A DNA stretch of 64,000 nucleotides from NCBI RefSeq assembly GCF_964204865.1, contig NC_135252.1:6407383-6471382 (forward strand), written 5' to 3'. A model generated the notes under the pieces. That model searched no databases and had not been told where the DNA came from. It saw only the letters and a program-made list of their open reading frames with translations. Shown here piece by piece: positions 1 through 13,400 of the stretch (within the stretch, counting starts at the first letter, position 1; the number at the start of each line of letters is the position of its first letter). The translations under genes and the position numbers were made by a program. The stretch comes from Styela clava. Taxonomy: Eukaryota; Chordata; Ascidiacea; Stolidobranchia; Styelidae.

Positions 1-1470
1 ACTTTTTGAGTTGATTGATTGAGGTAGACATAGAATTACTGGAATTTGCTTGTTTTGTTTGCTTAATTAGTGACATGTTTTTCTCAATAATGGGAAATTG
101 AATGTTTAATTGCTGATTACTATTTTTATGAAGACTTATTTCTGAAAACAAAATAATCATTTGTGATAAAGGTTTTTTCATTTTTATTTTTTTGGTTTGT
201 CTGGATAATTGCAGATTTCAAGTAATAAAAAAAAAATATAAAAATATAACTGAGAGCTATTGAAGTCTCATAGCATAACCAAAGAGGGCCTCCATCATTT
301 ACCCAAATTCTGAGAAATGTAAAAAAATAAACAATCAAATCGCTGTTTATTTTGATTTCACTGTATGTGTTGTGTTCCTTGTTGAACATGGTCCAATACA
401 AGAATTCGGAATAGCCAATTGTCCAATATACAGGGTGTCTCAATATTATAGTTTAAATTATATTTGAAATTATGAGACAACTATATGGGAAGGTTGCCAT
501 AAACATCCCATCACCTGAAAAATATTGCCTGAAACTGAAGTAAATATGAAGTATGTTCTTAAATAATATGCATTTGATGATTATTTTCAGCCCTTTTCTT
601 GTACTTAAAAAAAAAAAACATTGAGCAGATTTGGTTATCAAACTCATTAATAAAGTGAACCTAGGTTTTTTTACGGATTTAAACTGTGGTGTGTTAGTGT
701 AAGAATTCTTTTCCAGCTAATATAAAATAGTGTGCTCTACTGGTTTATGACTTTAGTATGGTGATTTGAACAGCGCATTTCCTTCATAATTAATTCATTT
801 TTCCCCCAAGTGGTGCATTACTAAGTTGTAAATAGAATTGAAACTGCTGGCATGATGATTGGGTATGAAGTAGCCTATATAAAAAGGCTGTATGTTAATA
901 AGGCATCAGTCATTTGCGAAAAATGATTTTATATGTTTTTCTACTGTTCATTGATTATGAAAAAACACATCATGAAAAAAAATGATAGAAAATTATTTAT
1001 ATCTCAAATTTTGTCGAATATTAAAAATCATTGCTACTTGTTTCTATTACGGTATATTTTCTGATAACTTTTGTATTTGTTTTATTTTAAACAAAGTATT
1101 TGCGATTTAATAAACCTATTTTTGCAGATAGTTTTGATTTTTTGGTTTAATTTATTTCTTTGTTTGTTACCATTTGATTCGAAATTCCGGAATTAATACT
1201 ACTTTTCAAATTAGTATAATAGCTGTCATGCTTTTGTTATTTTTAAACCAGTTTTATAAGTCACTTTTACATATAAAATAAGTTTTAGGAGCTATTTTTC
1301 ATTATATTATATTTTTGATATTTTTCATTCCTAATAATTTCTTGGAATACATATACAGCACAGAATAACTGAAAGATGCAAGGTCGAAGTCGTAACTGTT
1401 CGTGAAAAGTTTTTTTACCTTTATTTTGTTGTCATTAAGAGTCAATAACATTGCCCAATTCTGTATTCAG
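1..1470 (+). other. Intron of the TAO-kinase gene (5' part missing)
   Basis: No coding exon is visible here on either strand. The stretch is AT-rich with many T runs and ends in an acceptor (TATTCAG) directly before the first recognisable TAO-kinase exon at 1471. The kinase-domain exons must lie upstream of the window. Confidence 0.6.
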
Positions 1471-4400
1471 ATTTGCTACAATACGCTCAGCTCAAGTTGT
1501 TCATCGGCAAATGTACGAGCATAATGAAGACAATCGACACAGAGAACAAATGCTGGGTTATAAACGAATGAGACAGCAACACCAGAAGCAACTGATTAAT
1601 TTTGAACAGAAATTGAAGAACGAAATGGATGAATATAGGTCGGAAAGTTTGAGACTTGTTTTAATAAAGCAGAATAATATTCAAATAAAATTTTTCTTTT
1701 GGTTTGGCTGATGGCTTTGTATGGCTTCGAATTTATTCCCTTATGAAATACTATGTTAAATAAGAAACTAATACATGTATCATGCTAATCCACATATGCT
1801 GGCGCTTATTGGAAACCTTATTACCGTAATCTATACAAAGTCAGTAGCTTTTAGTATTTCAGTGTTCACCTGTGACTTTACTCAGAGATGAGTCTTTTTC
1901 TTCTGATGGAGTGTGTGTGGCCTTGCTTTGAGTAAATTCTGTGAGAAATTTTTTACACCGTTGATATCTGACATTTGTATGGTATGCTATTTTCTTGCAG
2001 TGTGAAACTTGTAAAAGAGTTGGAAAGTACGCGATCTGCTTTTGCTCAAGAGCTCGATCGTTTGGTAAGAAAACATCAACAAGAATTAGAAAAAGAAGCC
2101 AAACAACAACAGGGTGACGATAAAAAATATCAGAAACATATCGGACAGATGCAAGATCAAGAAATCAAGGGATTTTTACAGCAACAGAAAAAAGATTACA
2201 AAGGCAAGAAAGAGCAGCTCAAAGAGGTAATTTTTACGAATATTATTTTTCCACAAATCGAAATAATTTCTTCAAGCTATACCTAGTGGTAAAACAATTT
2301 ACTAGTTTGAATATGTTTTTAAATGTTTTTTTTGAAAATGACAAATCAAGTAATTTGAGATTTGATTTGCTCAAATTATTGTCAGTTTATCCCCCTCACT
2401 TGGCCCGCAATTATTCTTCCGCTTCTAATTTGGCTCCCGGTCAATCAACTTTGGGACCCATGGTTTTGAAGGACTTCAGATAAAAGTTGTTTTGATTGAT
2501 TATTAATAGGCTTTTATTGATCGGAACATCATATAAATTTTCTAGAATTACATATTACTATTTTTTTCAGTATTTACCGAGTTTTTAACTTATTCCTAAC
2601 ATAAAAAATTTATAATATGAAATATAACCAATTTTGAATATTTGGTTCATCTTGGAAATCCCTGACTGTTATTGTTGTCTTTATTCATATTGATTAATTC
2701 AAAACTTTTATATCTATCCTCCATTTACACATGGAAGCAATAAGTCAAACAACTCTTTTTATATAATTGTAATTTCCCCTAGTGGATAGTTAGTGGATAG
2801 TTTTTTATTGACTGTACAATAATTGACAAGTTTTCCTGTCTCCAATCTAATCAATAATATTGACCAATTGTTAATAAGCAGTCGATTTTTATTAGTTTTT
2901 CAAACACATCTTAATGTATACAGGATTCTAATCAAATGCAAGGCAATAAAGAAGCTCGTGATGAATGGTTAACAAGGCAGATCAATACCCTTGTAACGAT
3001 GCACTCACAGGCTGAGAATCAACTCAGAGAACGTTACAATCAAACATTGGAATTAGAAGTTCGAAAATATAGGAGAAAAGCACTCTTGTCACGACACAAT
3101 CTTGAACAGGATTTATTACGGGAGGTTGGAAGTTGATATTATTCTTTTTTTTTATTTTCTAAGTAGGTTTGCCTTAGAAAGTCTAAGTGGGTAATACTCA
3201 AATATGACTGCCGTATATCCTGACCCCCTTAAAACAGTGAATTTATAGAAAAAAATTTGCATATAAACCGACCCTATTAATACCACACTGTAGGCACCTA
3301 ACACAGCAAATGCTTGCAGAAGAGGATTAGTGAAATTGATAACCATTATTCTTATGTTTTATTTTTATTAATAATTTAATTATTTAGAAGTGTCTAGTGC
3401 GATCAAAGATATGCGTGTATAAGCCGACCTTGGCATTTTTTTGTTTTGTGTGTTTTAAACTTGGCTTATATGCGAAGATATACGGTAATATATCCGGTAA
3501 TAAATTGCAGCCGAATATTCGAAAAATTTCTATCTAATGTCATAAATAATTTTACTGAATGCCATATGAAAGTATGCCCATGAATTCCTAAAATCGGCAG
3601 AATATTGGTCAAATATCTGTGAAACTGAGAAAATTTTTTATAGGAAATTACAGTAATGCCCTTTTAGCGACCTCTTTCATCTTTAGCTACTGATAATTTG
3701 AATTTGATTGGTCAATTAGTTGTGAAGAAAAAGGGAAACAACAATTTTGCTGCGAAACGATCCATAGGTACATTTCGTATCCAATAAATGGAGTATGTAT
3801 GCAATGAAGAAATTGGCGTTCTTAAAAACATAAATTTGAAACTAAGTTATTTTTTTCAGGAATTGAACTTGAAGCAGCAACATAAGGATAAAGAACACGA
3901 GATGTTATTGAGACAACATGATGCCACTCAATCTCTCGAGTATAAACATCTTCATGCCATTCACACTCAGCGTATAGAACACTTGAAGTAGGTTTTTCTA
4001 TATTCTATTGACATTGTATGTTCTTCAGTGAAGCTCATAGGATTAGGATTTCTCAAGCGTTGCCATTAACAACTATGAAAGTTACATGCGCTGGAAACAA
4101 ATAACTGGCTAACTAATCCCTTACCCAACATGGACTGATAACCCGATGATTGGAGGCTGTGGTTTGCCATATGATTGAGCCGTCTCATCGGCTATTCTCT
4201 CTCCAGGATGAATATGTATATCCTTTCTTATTCAAAGATTTATTTTATAATGTTTTTAAAATAATAATTTTAGATTTTGGTCTTCCCTTTCAGAAAGTGA
4301 CATCAATACTAAATTTGAAAATGTGTTACATGCTTTCAAAATTGTTTTCTATTGGACACAAAGTGGACCTGTGAATCATTTTTTCATTTTGTATTTTCTT

Positions 4401-7400
4401 TATCATCAGATCTCAGCACCAAACTGAATTATCGAATCAGATGGAATATTCACAGAGAAGAGAATCGGAACTCAAACGAAAGCATCTCGCTGCAATTCGA
4501 CAACAACCTAAGAGTTTAAAAGTGAGTGGCGCATCCGATAAATCGGCAAGTTCGCGTCGTTCCAACTTCTTGTCAGGTGGTTCCAGTGCTGTTAAGAAGA
4601 AATCTACTCGCAAACAGGACAATAAAAAAGAGAGCAAAATGTCACCTTCCAAATCGAGCAAATTTAGTGATTGTGTTGATGTGTGTAATGATATGATGTG
4701 TGAACTATGTGGTCTAGCTAGTTTGTTAAATATGGTTGATTGTTTGAGAGAGGATGATCTTTTTTCTATTTACAATATTTTGAGTAATCTTATTTGTTTA
4801 AATGATTTATTGATCGACTTTCAATTGGATGATGAATTTGAAGAAGCATCGAAGAATTTCAAAGAGAATGGGAGAACTCACGAAGAAAACGAATTCACTG
4901 AATCATCATCTTATTCCATGACTGATGCCATCAACATTACTGAAGAGGAATTGATGCAACTCGCAGCAGAAACTCAAGATGAGGAGGAACAGAAAAATCT
5001 TTGCGTCGGATTGAATACAATGCGTAAAGGAGGACAGGAAGAGGTTGTTCTTAGACTACGATCGAAACTTTTATTCTCCAAATCGAATTTAGATGATGCG
5101 GAAGTAGATCTTCACGCAGATGATACAAGTGATGAGGATATGGGTTTAGATGAAGATTCTGACACTCTAGATTCTATCCCAGAATCTCTCACATCACCAA
5201 CTGTGAGCGAGGCGGCCGAAGATAGCGATACGTTGGATTTACTCCCTCCTGAATTATGTAAAACTTATCCGGGTATTAAAATGCCTTCTCCTGAAGAAGT
5301 AGTGACGGAGCGTTCTAGATCACGTTCTGGGGTCGCAGATTCAAGACAAAAAGAACCGAAGAGTCCTGAGAAGCCTCAGAAAAGTAAGAGTTTCCCTGAT
5401 GTCACCAAAGGCCATCTTAAAGAGAATAAACCGAAAAAGTCTTCGAAATTGAAACCATGGATTCCTTCAGGATCGAGTGGCAGTTTGTCCATGGCAGATT
5501 CATCAAAGGATTTGAGACAGAAGGTGTTAACGAGGGCTGCAGAATGGTCCAGGAATTCAGCTGGGTTAAATACAGGTGCCGGAAAAACCTCTTCAAAACG
5601 AAATATTAGTAAAAATATTTTGGAAAGAACTAAAATCTTTTCTGGCTCTTCCAACATTGCAACAGTCATACGTAGGATGTCACCAGCTAAGCCAAAGAAA
5701 TCTCAAGATGAGCGACCACCATGGCGACCTACAACAACTTCAACACCAGTGAAACCTCTTCCTACTATTAAGCCATTTGTTATGAGAAAAGCTACACGCA
5801 AACATGAACTTGGGCTGAATAGGTCAGAGCTACAAAATCTCAAGTTTGGATTACATAAAGTGCTTGACCATGAGCAAGGAAGCTGCCAAAGTAAACCCTA
5901 TAGATCTCAGAGTTTGAACAATTCATCCTTTGGACGCGTCGCTTCTTCGAAAGCTCTAAACGCCCAACCAGCACAAACCTTCGCGTCGTCAAATGAGCCC
6001 CAAACAGATTACCAAGGATGTGAAGTGTGTCGTTTAAAAGAGGCAATGAGAAGTTCACCCATGGGTCACAAGCTGAAACAAACACCGCATCATTGCGCAG
6101 ATACCACCAAGACTATTACACCGGCAGAAAATATACCCAACCTTTTAAATCCCAGGAAAAGTTTTACACTGACCAGACCAAGATCATACTTGAAAAGCGA
6201 TGGGACAGTAACATTAGAGCAATCGCGGCGATCAAGTGAATTTGATGATACACCAGATGGGATGTCAACGTTCTATCTCAAGAAGCCGATGAAGAAATTT
6301 CTTTTTGCTGTAATGTTCTTGATGTTTTTACTGTCCTTAATTTATATAACAGTTTATCATCCATTCTATTTGATACCCTATATTGGGATTTGCTCGACAG
6401 CTGCAGTCCAGATCATCGAAAGCGACTTTTTCAAACGTCTGTCGAGTGGTGAAATGGATAAGGTATTTTTTATCAAATATCACTCTGCTGTCTCCAAGTG
6501 GAAATCGCTATCTGTGCAAGAAAAATTTTCAATGCTCGTTTCAGCAGTAAAAAAAAGTTACGCCAATGTAAGAAATACCGATTGGAAAGAATTTGCTCAG
6601 TCGTCATGGCAACATTTACAAGATCTCGATGAGAGCGCTTCTAATATTCCGTTCTGTATCGGAAACAGCTTGAAAATATGGATCGGATTGATTAGTCGTG
6701 GCGGAAAGCATATCATCAGCAAGTTCTCATCAATGGGTTCTTCTGAGAATATAATTCTCAAATTATTTGCAATCGTTCTTCTCTTTATGATTCTGTTTAT
6801 TTTCTATTTCTTTCCTAAATATACAGTAATTGGAGCAACTATCATCTGCACACTGATTCCATGTTTCACTTCAATTCTTAATCACTGAATTTTCCATTAA
6901 CATTTGTAAAAATATCTTTTTTAAAAACAATCTGGTCCACGTTCTCAACAAGTAGTATAGGAATGCCCGAAAAGTGAAAATTTCTTGCTTGAAGAGCATA
7001 GCCAGTTATATTATCAACTAATTCATTCTGGCTTATTCATATCAAGAGTTGTTATTTCGGTTATTTATCTATTGTTGAGTGAAAACACGAGTACTAAATT
7101 TATTTTATATATTACGGTAGTTATAACATAAATCAGTATCACTATATTAAACGATATTAATAATATTCTCAAGAACAAATTTGAGTGCTCCAGAAGTGTG
7201 TGTACCAATATGGAAGTGACTAATTTTGTACGCCTATTTACATACAAGTTGTGTAACGGGACTGAAACCTATGGGCAGGGTGTATATTCACTTGGCTAAC
7301 ACAGACAGTCCCTGACCTGATAATAGAACTAAAATAAGGAAAATTGGAATAAAATTATAGCCCTACCACAACCTGGTACACACATTACAGGAGTACCCAA

Positions 7401-10400
7401 CTTTGTAAACTATTGGTCATTTCAAAACCTTTTCAACATTTCCTGAGAAACAAATCTGAAATAAAATGAGAATGGGGCCATTGGGCACTCCTGCTATCGC
7501 GGTTCCTTGGTCCCCATATGAGCATTAGGGTCTGATAGACAGATTTGTGAATATAAATATATACTTCAACGTCTTCAAGTTTATGAAAACCAAATAAACT
7601 GGGGTCAAAACAGCGGAGCCCGTCACCAAAATTTGTAACTCTTCTATTTAAAGAACAAAATAATTTATTTTAAAACTTCAAGCTCTAACAAGGATCAAAA
7701 TATATAAAGTTCAAAGACCAAATTACTTTATTATTTCTTCCTTCAGGGTAATTTATATCTGACATTTTTGCAGCGTAATTTTGTGATGCCTAAGAGTTCA
7801 TTTTTTCTACTTTTCCTCCTTAATTTCTTCCATTGCAGTGCAATGCTTTTTCATTCCTTTATTACTGTCTGTATAATTCCAGAGAGCCATGAGATAAACA
7901 ATTTAATTGAACTGTATATAGTTAGTTTGTGAGTAGCCTCGCTTGCGTTGAACTGTTATTCAAGGTCATTTACAGAGGTCAAACTGTTTGAATTATATGA
8001 GCAATTTCATCTAATTAAATGCTAGTGTTATGAAGATCAAGAATGCTTGTTTTATAAAACTGTGAATTCACAATAAAATATAATTAATAGGAAATATCTC
8101 GATAAAGTATTGTATTTTTTTTAGCTAACATTCTACTTGATGAAAACAGTATATCCAGAGACTGACCAATATTTTTTGTCGAAATGCCTTTTTTTTTAAC
8201 TTAGCATTGCTATTTATATATTACTCCAGAATCATCATTTTTAACTTTTTATTGCAATGGATTTTACCTTCCCAGAACAGAATGCTTTCGTAATGATAAA
8301 GATTGCAAGTTATCTATGCTATCTAATGCCATATGAACCCAGAAAGAAAAGAAACTTTTTCCGCTTACATTTACTTGATGAAAATGTGCCTTATGTATTT
8401 AAACTTGACAATTTACTTACTGTGTGAATTTTTGCTTGTTTTGTGCTGTGCGGAATGCTTGTATTTGATTATTGCTTTGAGCAAGTTGGTGTGAAAATAT
8501 TGATATTAATTCGCAATTCCTGAGTGCTTCAATACAGCAAAGTATCTGAGAAAAGCTTTTATGAGGCGTTTTCACGCCTCATATTCATACAAATCTCTGC
8601 AGAAATCACCACATAAGAGCCATTATTTTTAAAAGGACCAAATTTTCTCCTTTTTATTATTGTCTACCCAATTGAATTTGGTCTTGGTCGCAGTAGATAT
8701 GGGATTTCCACCCCAAGATCTATTTTTATGAAGTAGCTCGTCTGAATTAGTATCTGTTCCGGATTCAAGTTATTTGTTATTCCATGTACTGCCATTAACA
8801 TTTCTGTATTTATTACTCCATTTCATTACTCAACCACATTTGATTGAATTTTCCAAGTTTTTTTATACCTTTATTCACCGATTTTGTTTTATAAGACAGC
8901 ATTTATGCAGTTTTGTTTGCAGAGTTTTTTAAGATCCAGCATAATAAACCTTGCAATTTTTAACAGACTGACTTCAAATGCTCGATAATATTCAATTAGT
9001 TTACTGTGACATGCAAATCAATAACATTAGCATCAAAGTCACATCATAGGAATTTACATATTATTCAGGCTTTTTCTTTAATTTTTTAAATTTTTCTGCT
9101 CACACTAGCTTCTTATGCCATGAATCCTTATATTCCAGGGGCTCTCAAACTTTTTTTTACACAGTCCCCTAAATTTTTTTTGTGGGGTTGTAAGGACGAA
9201 CCCTTTGTCGATATCAAAAATATCAGTTATCCTTTGGGAAAGTTTTTTCCCTTCATTCCATTCTTAAATTTTTATTGAATTTTCGCGGACCGCTCAAAAC
9301 TATATCTCGAACCCCTCTGTGTTCCAGGGACCCTTGTTATATACTGTTGTAAATGATCGGTAAAAATGTTTCTATATTGTTGTTAATATTCATGGATGTC
9401 ATTTTGTTTTAACAAGTTGTATGATCTGTACTGCCCATGTACTATGCTTTTAATCCAGTTTCAGTGTTTTGTTCAAAAATTGTTTTAAGCATTGAAATGA
9501 ATAAATTGAGAGTATACTTGCAAAAAAGATGGCCTTTTCACTAGTGCTTTGCATGTTATTGGTGTTTTTTTTGTAAATACAATGCTTCTTGCCTTTGCTT
9601 TCTATGTGTGGATGAAGTTTACAAGTAATCATTTTATCTGAGAACTCTATTTACTATACTCTGTGCCTTAAATTTTTAAAGCCTGCCCAGCAGGGATGAC
9701 CATGAACTGATGTATTATTCCGAATTCATTTTAACATGGATTGAAAATATATTATAATTTCAGTCATGTTCAAAAGAATGAAGTCAATGTATATTTAATA
9801 AGTTTGTTTTTGTAATTCAAATAAGTTGATGATAAACAGTGGTTTGATTGCTTTTCTATTCTCTTACAGTTTTCAAAAATTGTATGACTATGAAGGTCAT
9901 ACTATGAGACCTCATTTGCTCAAATTAAAATTTTCAAATGAATCTATTCTGAATTCTTTCTAAATTCAGGTAATACATGAAATAGAATTAATTTCAAATC
10001 AATCCCAAGATTTGATTTATTTTGTGCATCCCTGCTGTCCAGCCGTTTTATCAATATTTTATTGTGGTTGGTGGGGTATACACTTGCTATACTAAAACAC
10101 TATAATACATCAATGTTTTTGGAGTGAATGGAGACTGTTGTCTGCTGGTATTAACTTGTGTCTGTAATGCTCTTTTAAATTACCAGCGATACCATAGTAG
10201 AGATTTCTCTTGCGTTGAGCAAGATAATTCAGAAGGACAATAATTCTTTGGTGTGGTTCTTCTAGATGTGGCTTCAACTTAAACAATGGATTCTATGACT
10301 CGTATTTCTATTTAAGGATATGTCTAATTAGAGATTTTAAATTTGCTTTTTGTCAAGAATAGACTTTATTAAATGAACGATTGTTACTTGAATGTCCGTT

Positions 10401-13400
10401 TCGTCGGCAGACCATACTTGAGACAAATCCAAGCAGAGATAACCCGTTTTTTTGTGATTACATTGAATGGCAGTAATTTTACCAATTTTTTTATAAGAAA
10501 ACCATATCCCTGTTCTGGATAAATGCCTGTCCGCTTTGCATGCATTGTTGCGCTTGATAATATTAACTGCCTGATATTTTCTTTTTTTTGTTCTAATTGA
10601 TAATAATAAATATTACCATGCATGCTATCTGCTATCAAATACTAAGGTGTTAAGATTCAGTGTCGTAGCTTTAGTATAACACTATCTCTGACCTTGTGTT
10701 TTTGTGGACGACAAACAAGGACTTGTTTACATGTTATTGTGCTTGTAATAATAGTTATATATTGTCCTTAATCAAAATTTGTACATCGTTAAATATTAAC
10801 ATGCTAATATACTATAATAACTTTTTTGTAAACTCGTTTTTATACCTTTTGCAAATACACGAACACGGCTCTGTTGCTGCCAATTTACCAAATTAAATTT
10901 CGGCCTCGTCAACAAAAACACATGGTCAAAAAAAGAGTGTTATTTGAGAAATCGAGCAGAACAGTCTCAAATTGAGTTAGGGGGGCAGCAACGGAAGCTG
11001 ATGTACGCGTATTGTGATCGGTGTTAGCATTACTGACTCTGATGCGTCGTTTCGCAAATTTTTAGTTGAAAGAAAATCAGATCAAAAAACAATTTCACGA
11101 AACTGTCAAAATCCAAGAAAAGCAATACAAAGCATGGAGAAATCATGTACTAGAATCTGTTCCCAAAAAAGAGCAAAAAGAGGTGCGTACTTTTTTTTAT
11201 ATATTGAATTATTTAGAAACGTTTAAAAATGTTCCTCATTTTATGATTTTTTAATAGGTTTTAAGAAGAATGAAAGAAGAGCAAATGAGAAAACTCGCAT
11301 TGTTGGGTGAACAATACGAAAGATCAATAACGGATCTGAATCAAAAACAATCTGTAAGTAGTGACAAATTTCTATGGATAAGTGTTAAATTTGATTCAAA
11401 AAGAGTAATAAAGAGTTGGAGTCCATGCAATCTAAATGACATATTGGTGTAATGAACCTATGGAATCGTTTTGTAAATTGTTCTTGCTGGTGTTGTGTAA
11501 AATCACTTTTCTCTGTGACGAATCGACAAATCTTTTTGAATTTTTAGTACATAAAAATAGAAGAATTGCTTGTGCCTTTTTTTATAACTATTCTCATTTT
11601 TGACGGTCCTGACATATTGCTGTTTTATGTAATTCTTGGTCACACGATTATGGCGTTTATTATTTGGTAAAGTAATAATTTGCTGAAATTTCTGTTTCCA
11701 TGTTAGTTATTTGGTCTTAATGCTTCGTTCCAAAATTACTCTCTTTATTAAAACTAATATTTCTCCCTACTCATGAATTATTCAGGATTTATGAAGTCGA
11801 AGTAAATTTTTCAAAATTGTAATTTTGTCAGGTTAAATTGTCTGACGGCCAAGAGAAAGAACGTGGTCAGTTACAAATGCAATTACAACAGGAATTAGAA
11901 TTGTTGACTGCTTATCAAAGCAAGGTGAAAAAAGTTATGGAACAGCAGCATGAGAAGGAACTCAAAGATCTAGAACAAAAGGTGTCACTTCGTAGAGCAA
12001 TGTTGGAACAGAAGGTGATTTTACGTTCATTTTTTCCCATTGCGTTCATTTAACCCAAACAAAATGTTTTTAATTTTTATTCAAAAATACCAATGTCGGA
12101 ATGGGCCAAACCATTGAACATGAACATGTGCATCTATGTATTCCTGAGTGAATTAGGATAGCCTCTGAGATTTTACTCCATCCTGTTCAGGATAATACAA
12201 ATGGGCATGCTGACTGGGAGAGACGGCCTAGCAATTAAATCGCTAGACCATGGTGTGTAACAGGCGGCCTGTGGGCCTCGGCCCACTGAGCCATTTAATG
12301 TGGCCCTTGTCAACACTCGGATTTTCCCCCATCAATCATAAAATCCTAATCAGACTGTTTATGTATAAAAAGGTGCTCACATGGGTAAAAATACATAATG
12401 TTTGACCAGTCAATTAAGGGTTGCTTCAACTTCTGTCAAAGCTGATGTTAACAAACTATACAAGAACTCGGAATTTCAAGTATCCCACTAAAATCTTAAA
12501 TAAGTAAAATTTAGTTTATAAGATCCGCCGACAAAAAATGTTGCACACCCTTGCGTTAGACTAACTGCTTGTTAGCATAGCAGGTTACACTTCTTGGGTT
12601 CTAAATCCATGCCCATCACATCACCCAGGTTGTAATAAATTGGGTTGTTAATGTCGAACGCGAAAGATTTCAACCCTTCCAAAAATAGTAGTCTGTTGCA
12701 TGTCAGTAGGTGCTTGTACTGAGCCTTGTTCGAAGTGAATGTTAGTATAAAACTTCAACCTGAAAACCTCCAATGCCAATGATGACTAAAAGTTGGGAGG
12801 TTTTATTTGGTTTGCTGTTATATTCAGTGAACAAAACATGTGAATCATGTAGCGATGTAGGGAAAATTCTATCCGAAGCATTTATCTTACACAAGTACTG
12901 GTACTTTGGTTTAACGACTATTTCTTGTTCTTTCAGATGGAGGAAGACAGTGTCAAACTTCAGAATGAGCGGCGCGAGAGAATCCGAAGTTTGCTTGAAC
13001 AACAAGGAGGAGAAATAGAAAATTTTGACGCAGAAAGTTTGCGTATGGGGTTCTCCACAGTCGTCATAACAAACTATGGTGATCATGTGTTTGTTGATCC
13101 CCATGTGCAGTCTGGAACACAGGGCTCTGCTCCAGGGAATTTGCATGTGTCTGCTTCCACGTCTGCTATTGGAAAAAGTGGGCCACATGGCGGAATGCCT
13201 CGAAGCAGCAGTGGCACCAGTATACGATCTGTCGGTGCAGTGGGACAAGGTCCTGGACTTTCTCATCCGTCTCAGCCATATTCTCACAAAGCCGGCAGAT
13301 CCAGTTCTGACGCCCCTACTCGAGGTGGAACTTCTCAAGGCCACTCTTATCAACGCTTGGACTCCTCTAATAGTAACAGAAATAATAGTTCCCGTATAAT

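Larger units (their letters stand above)
6889..11065 (+). other. 3' UTR of the long TAO-kinase isoform, then intron of the short isoform
   Basis: This 4.2 kb stretch follows the stop of the long isoform and is removed in the short one. It holds a MITE copy (7175-7406) with an AATAAA inside it near 7350, another AATAAA near 7460, and a hAT-like relic near 9131-9333. I see no convincing exon. The 84-codon minus-strand ORF at 10384-10638 is discussed among the rejected items. Confidence 0.5.

Noticed and set aside
126-443. Minus-strand ORF of 105 codons at the left edge.
   Set aside because: Phe/Ile/Lys/Asn-rich translation typical of AT-rich intron, no domain, no splice or promoter signals.
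10384-10638. Minus-strand ORF of 84 codons followed by an AATAAA about 20 bases after the stop.
   Set aside because: No family match, very AT-rich, no credible upstream exon on the minus strand, and ORFs of similar length occur by chance in this window.
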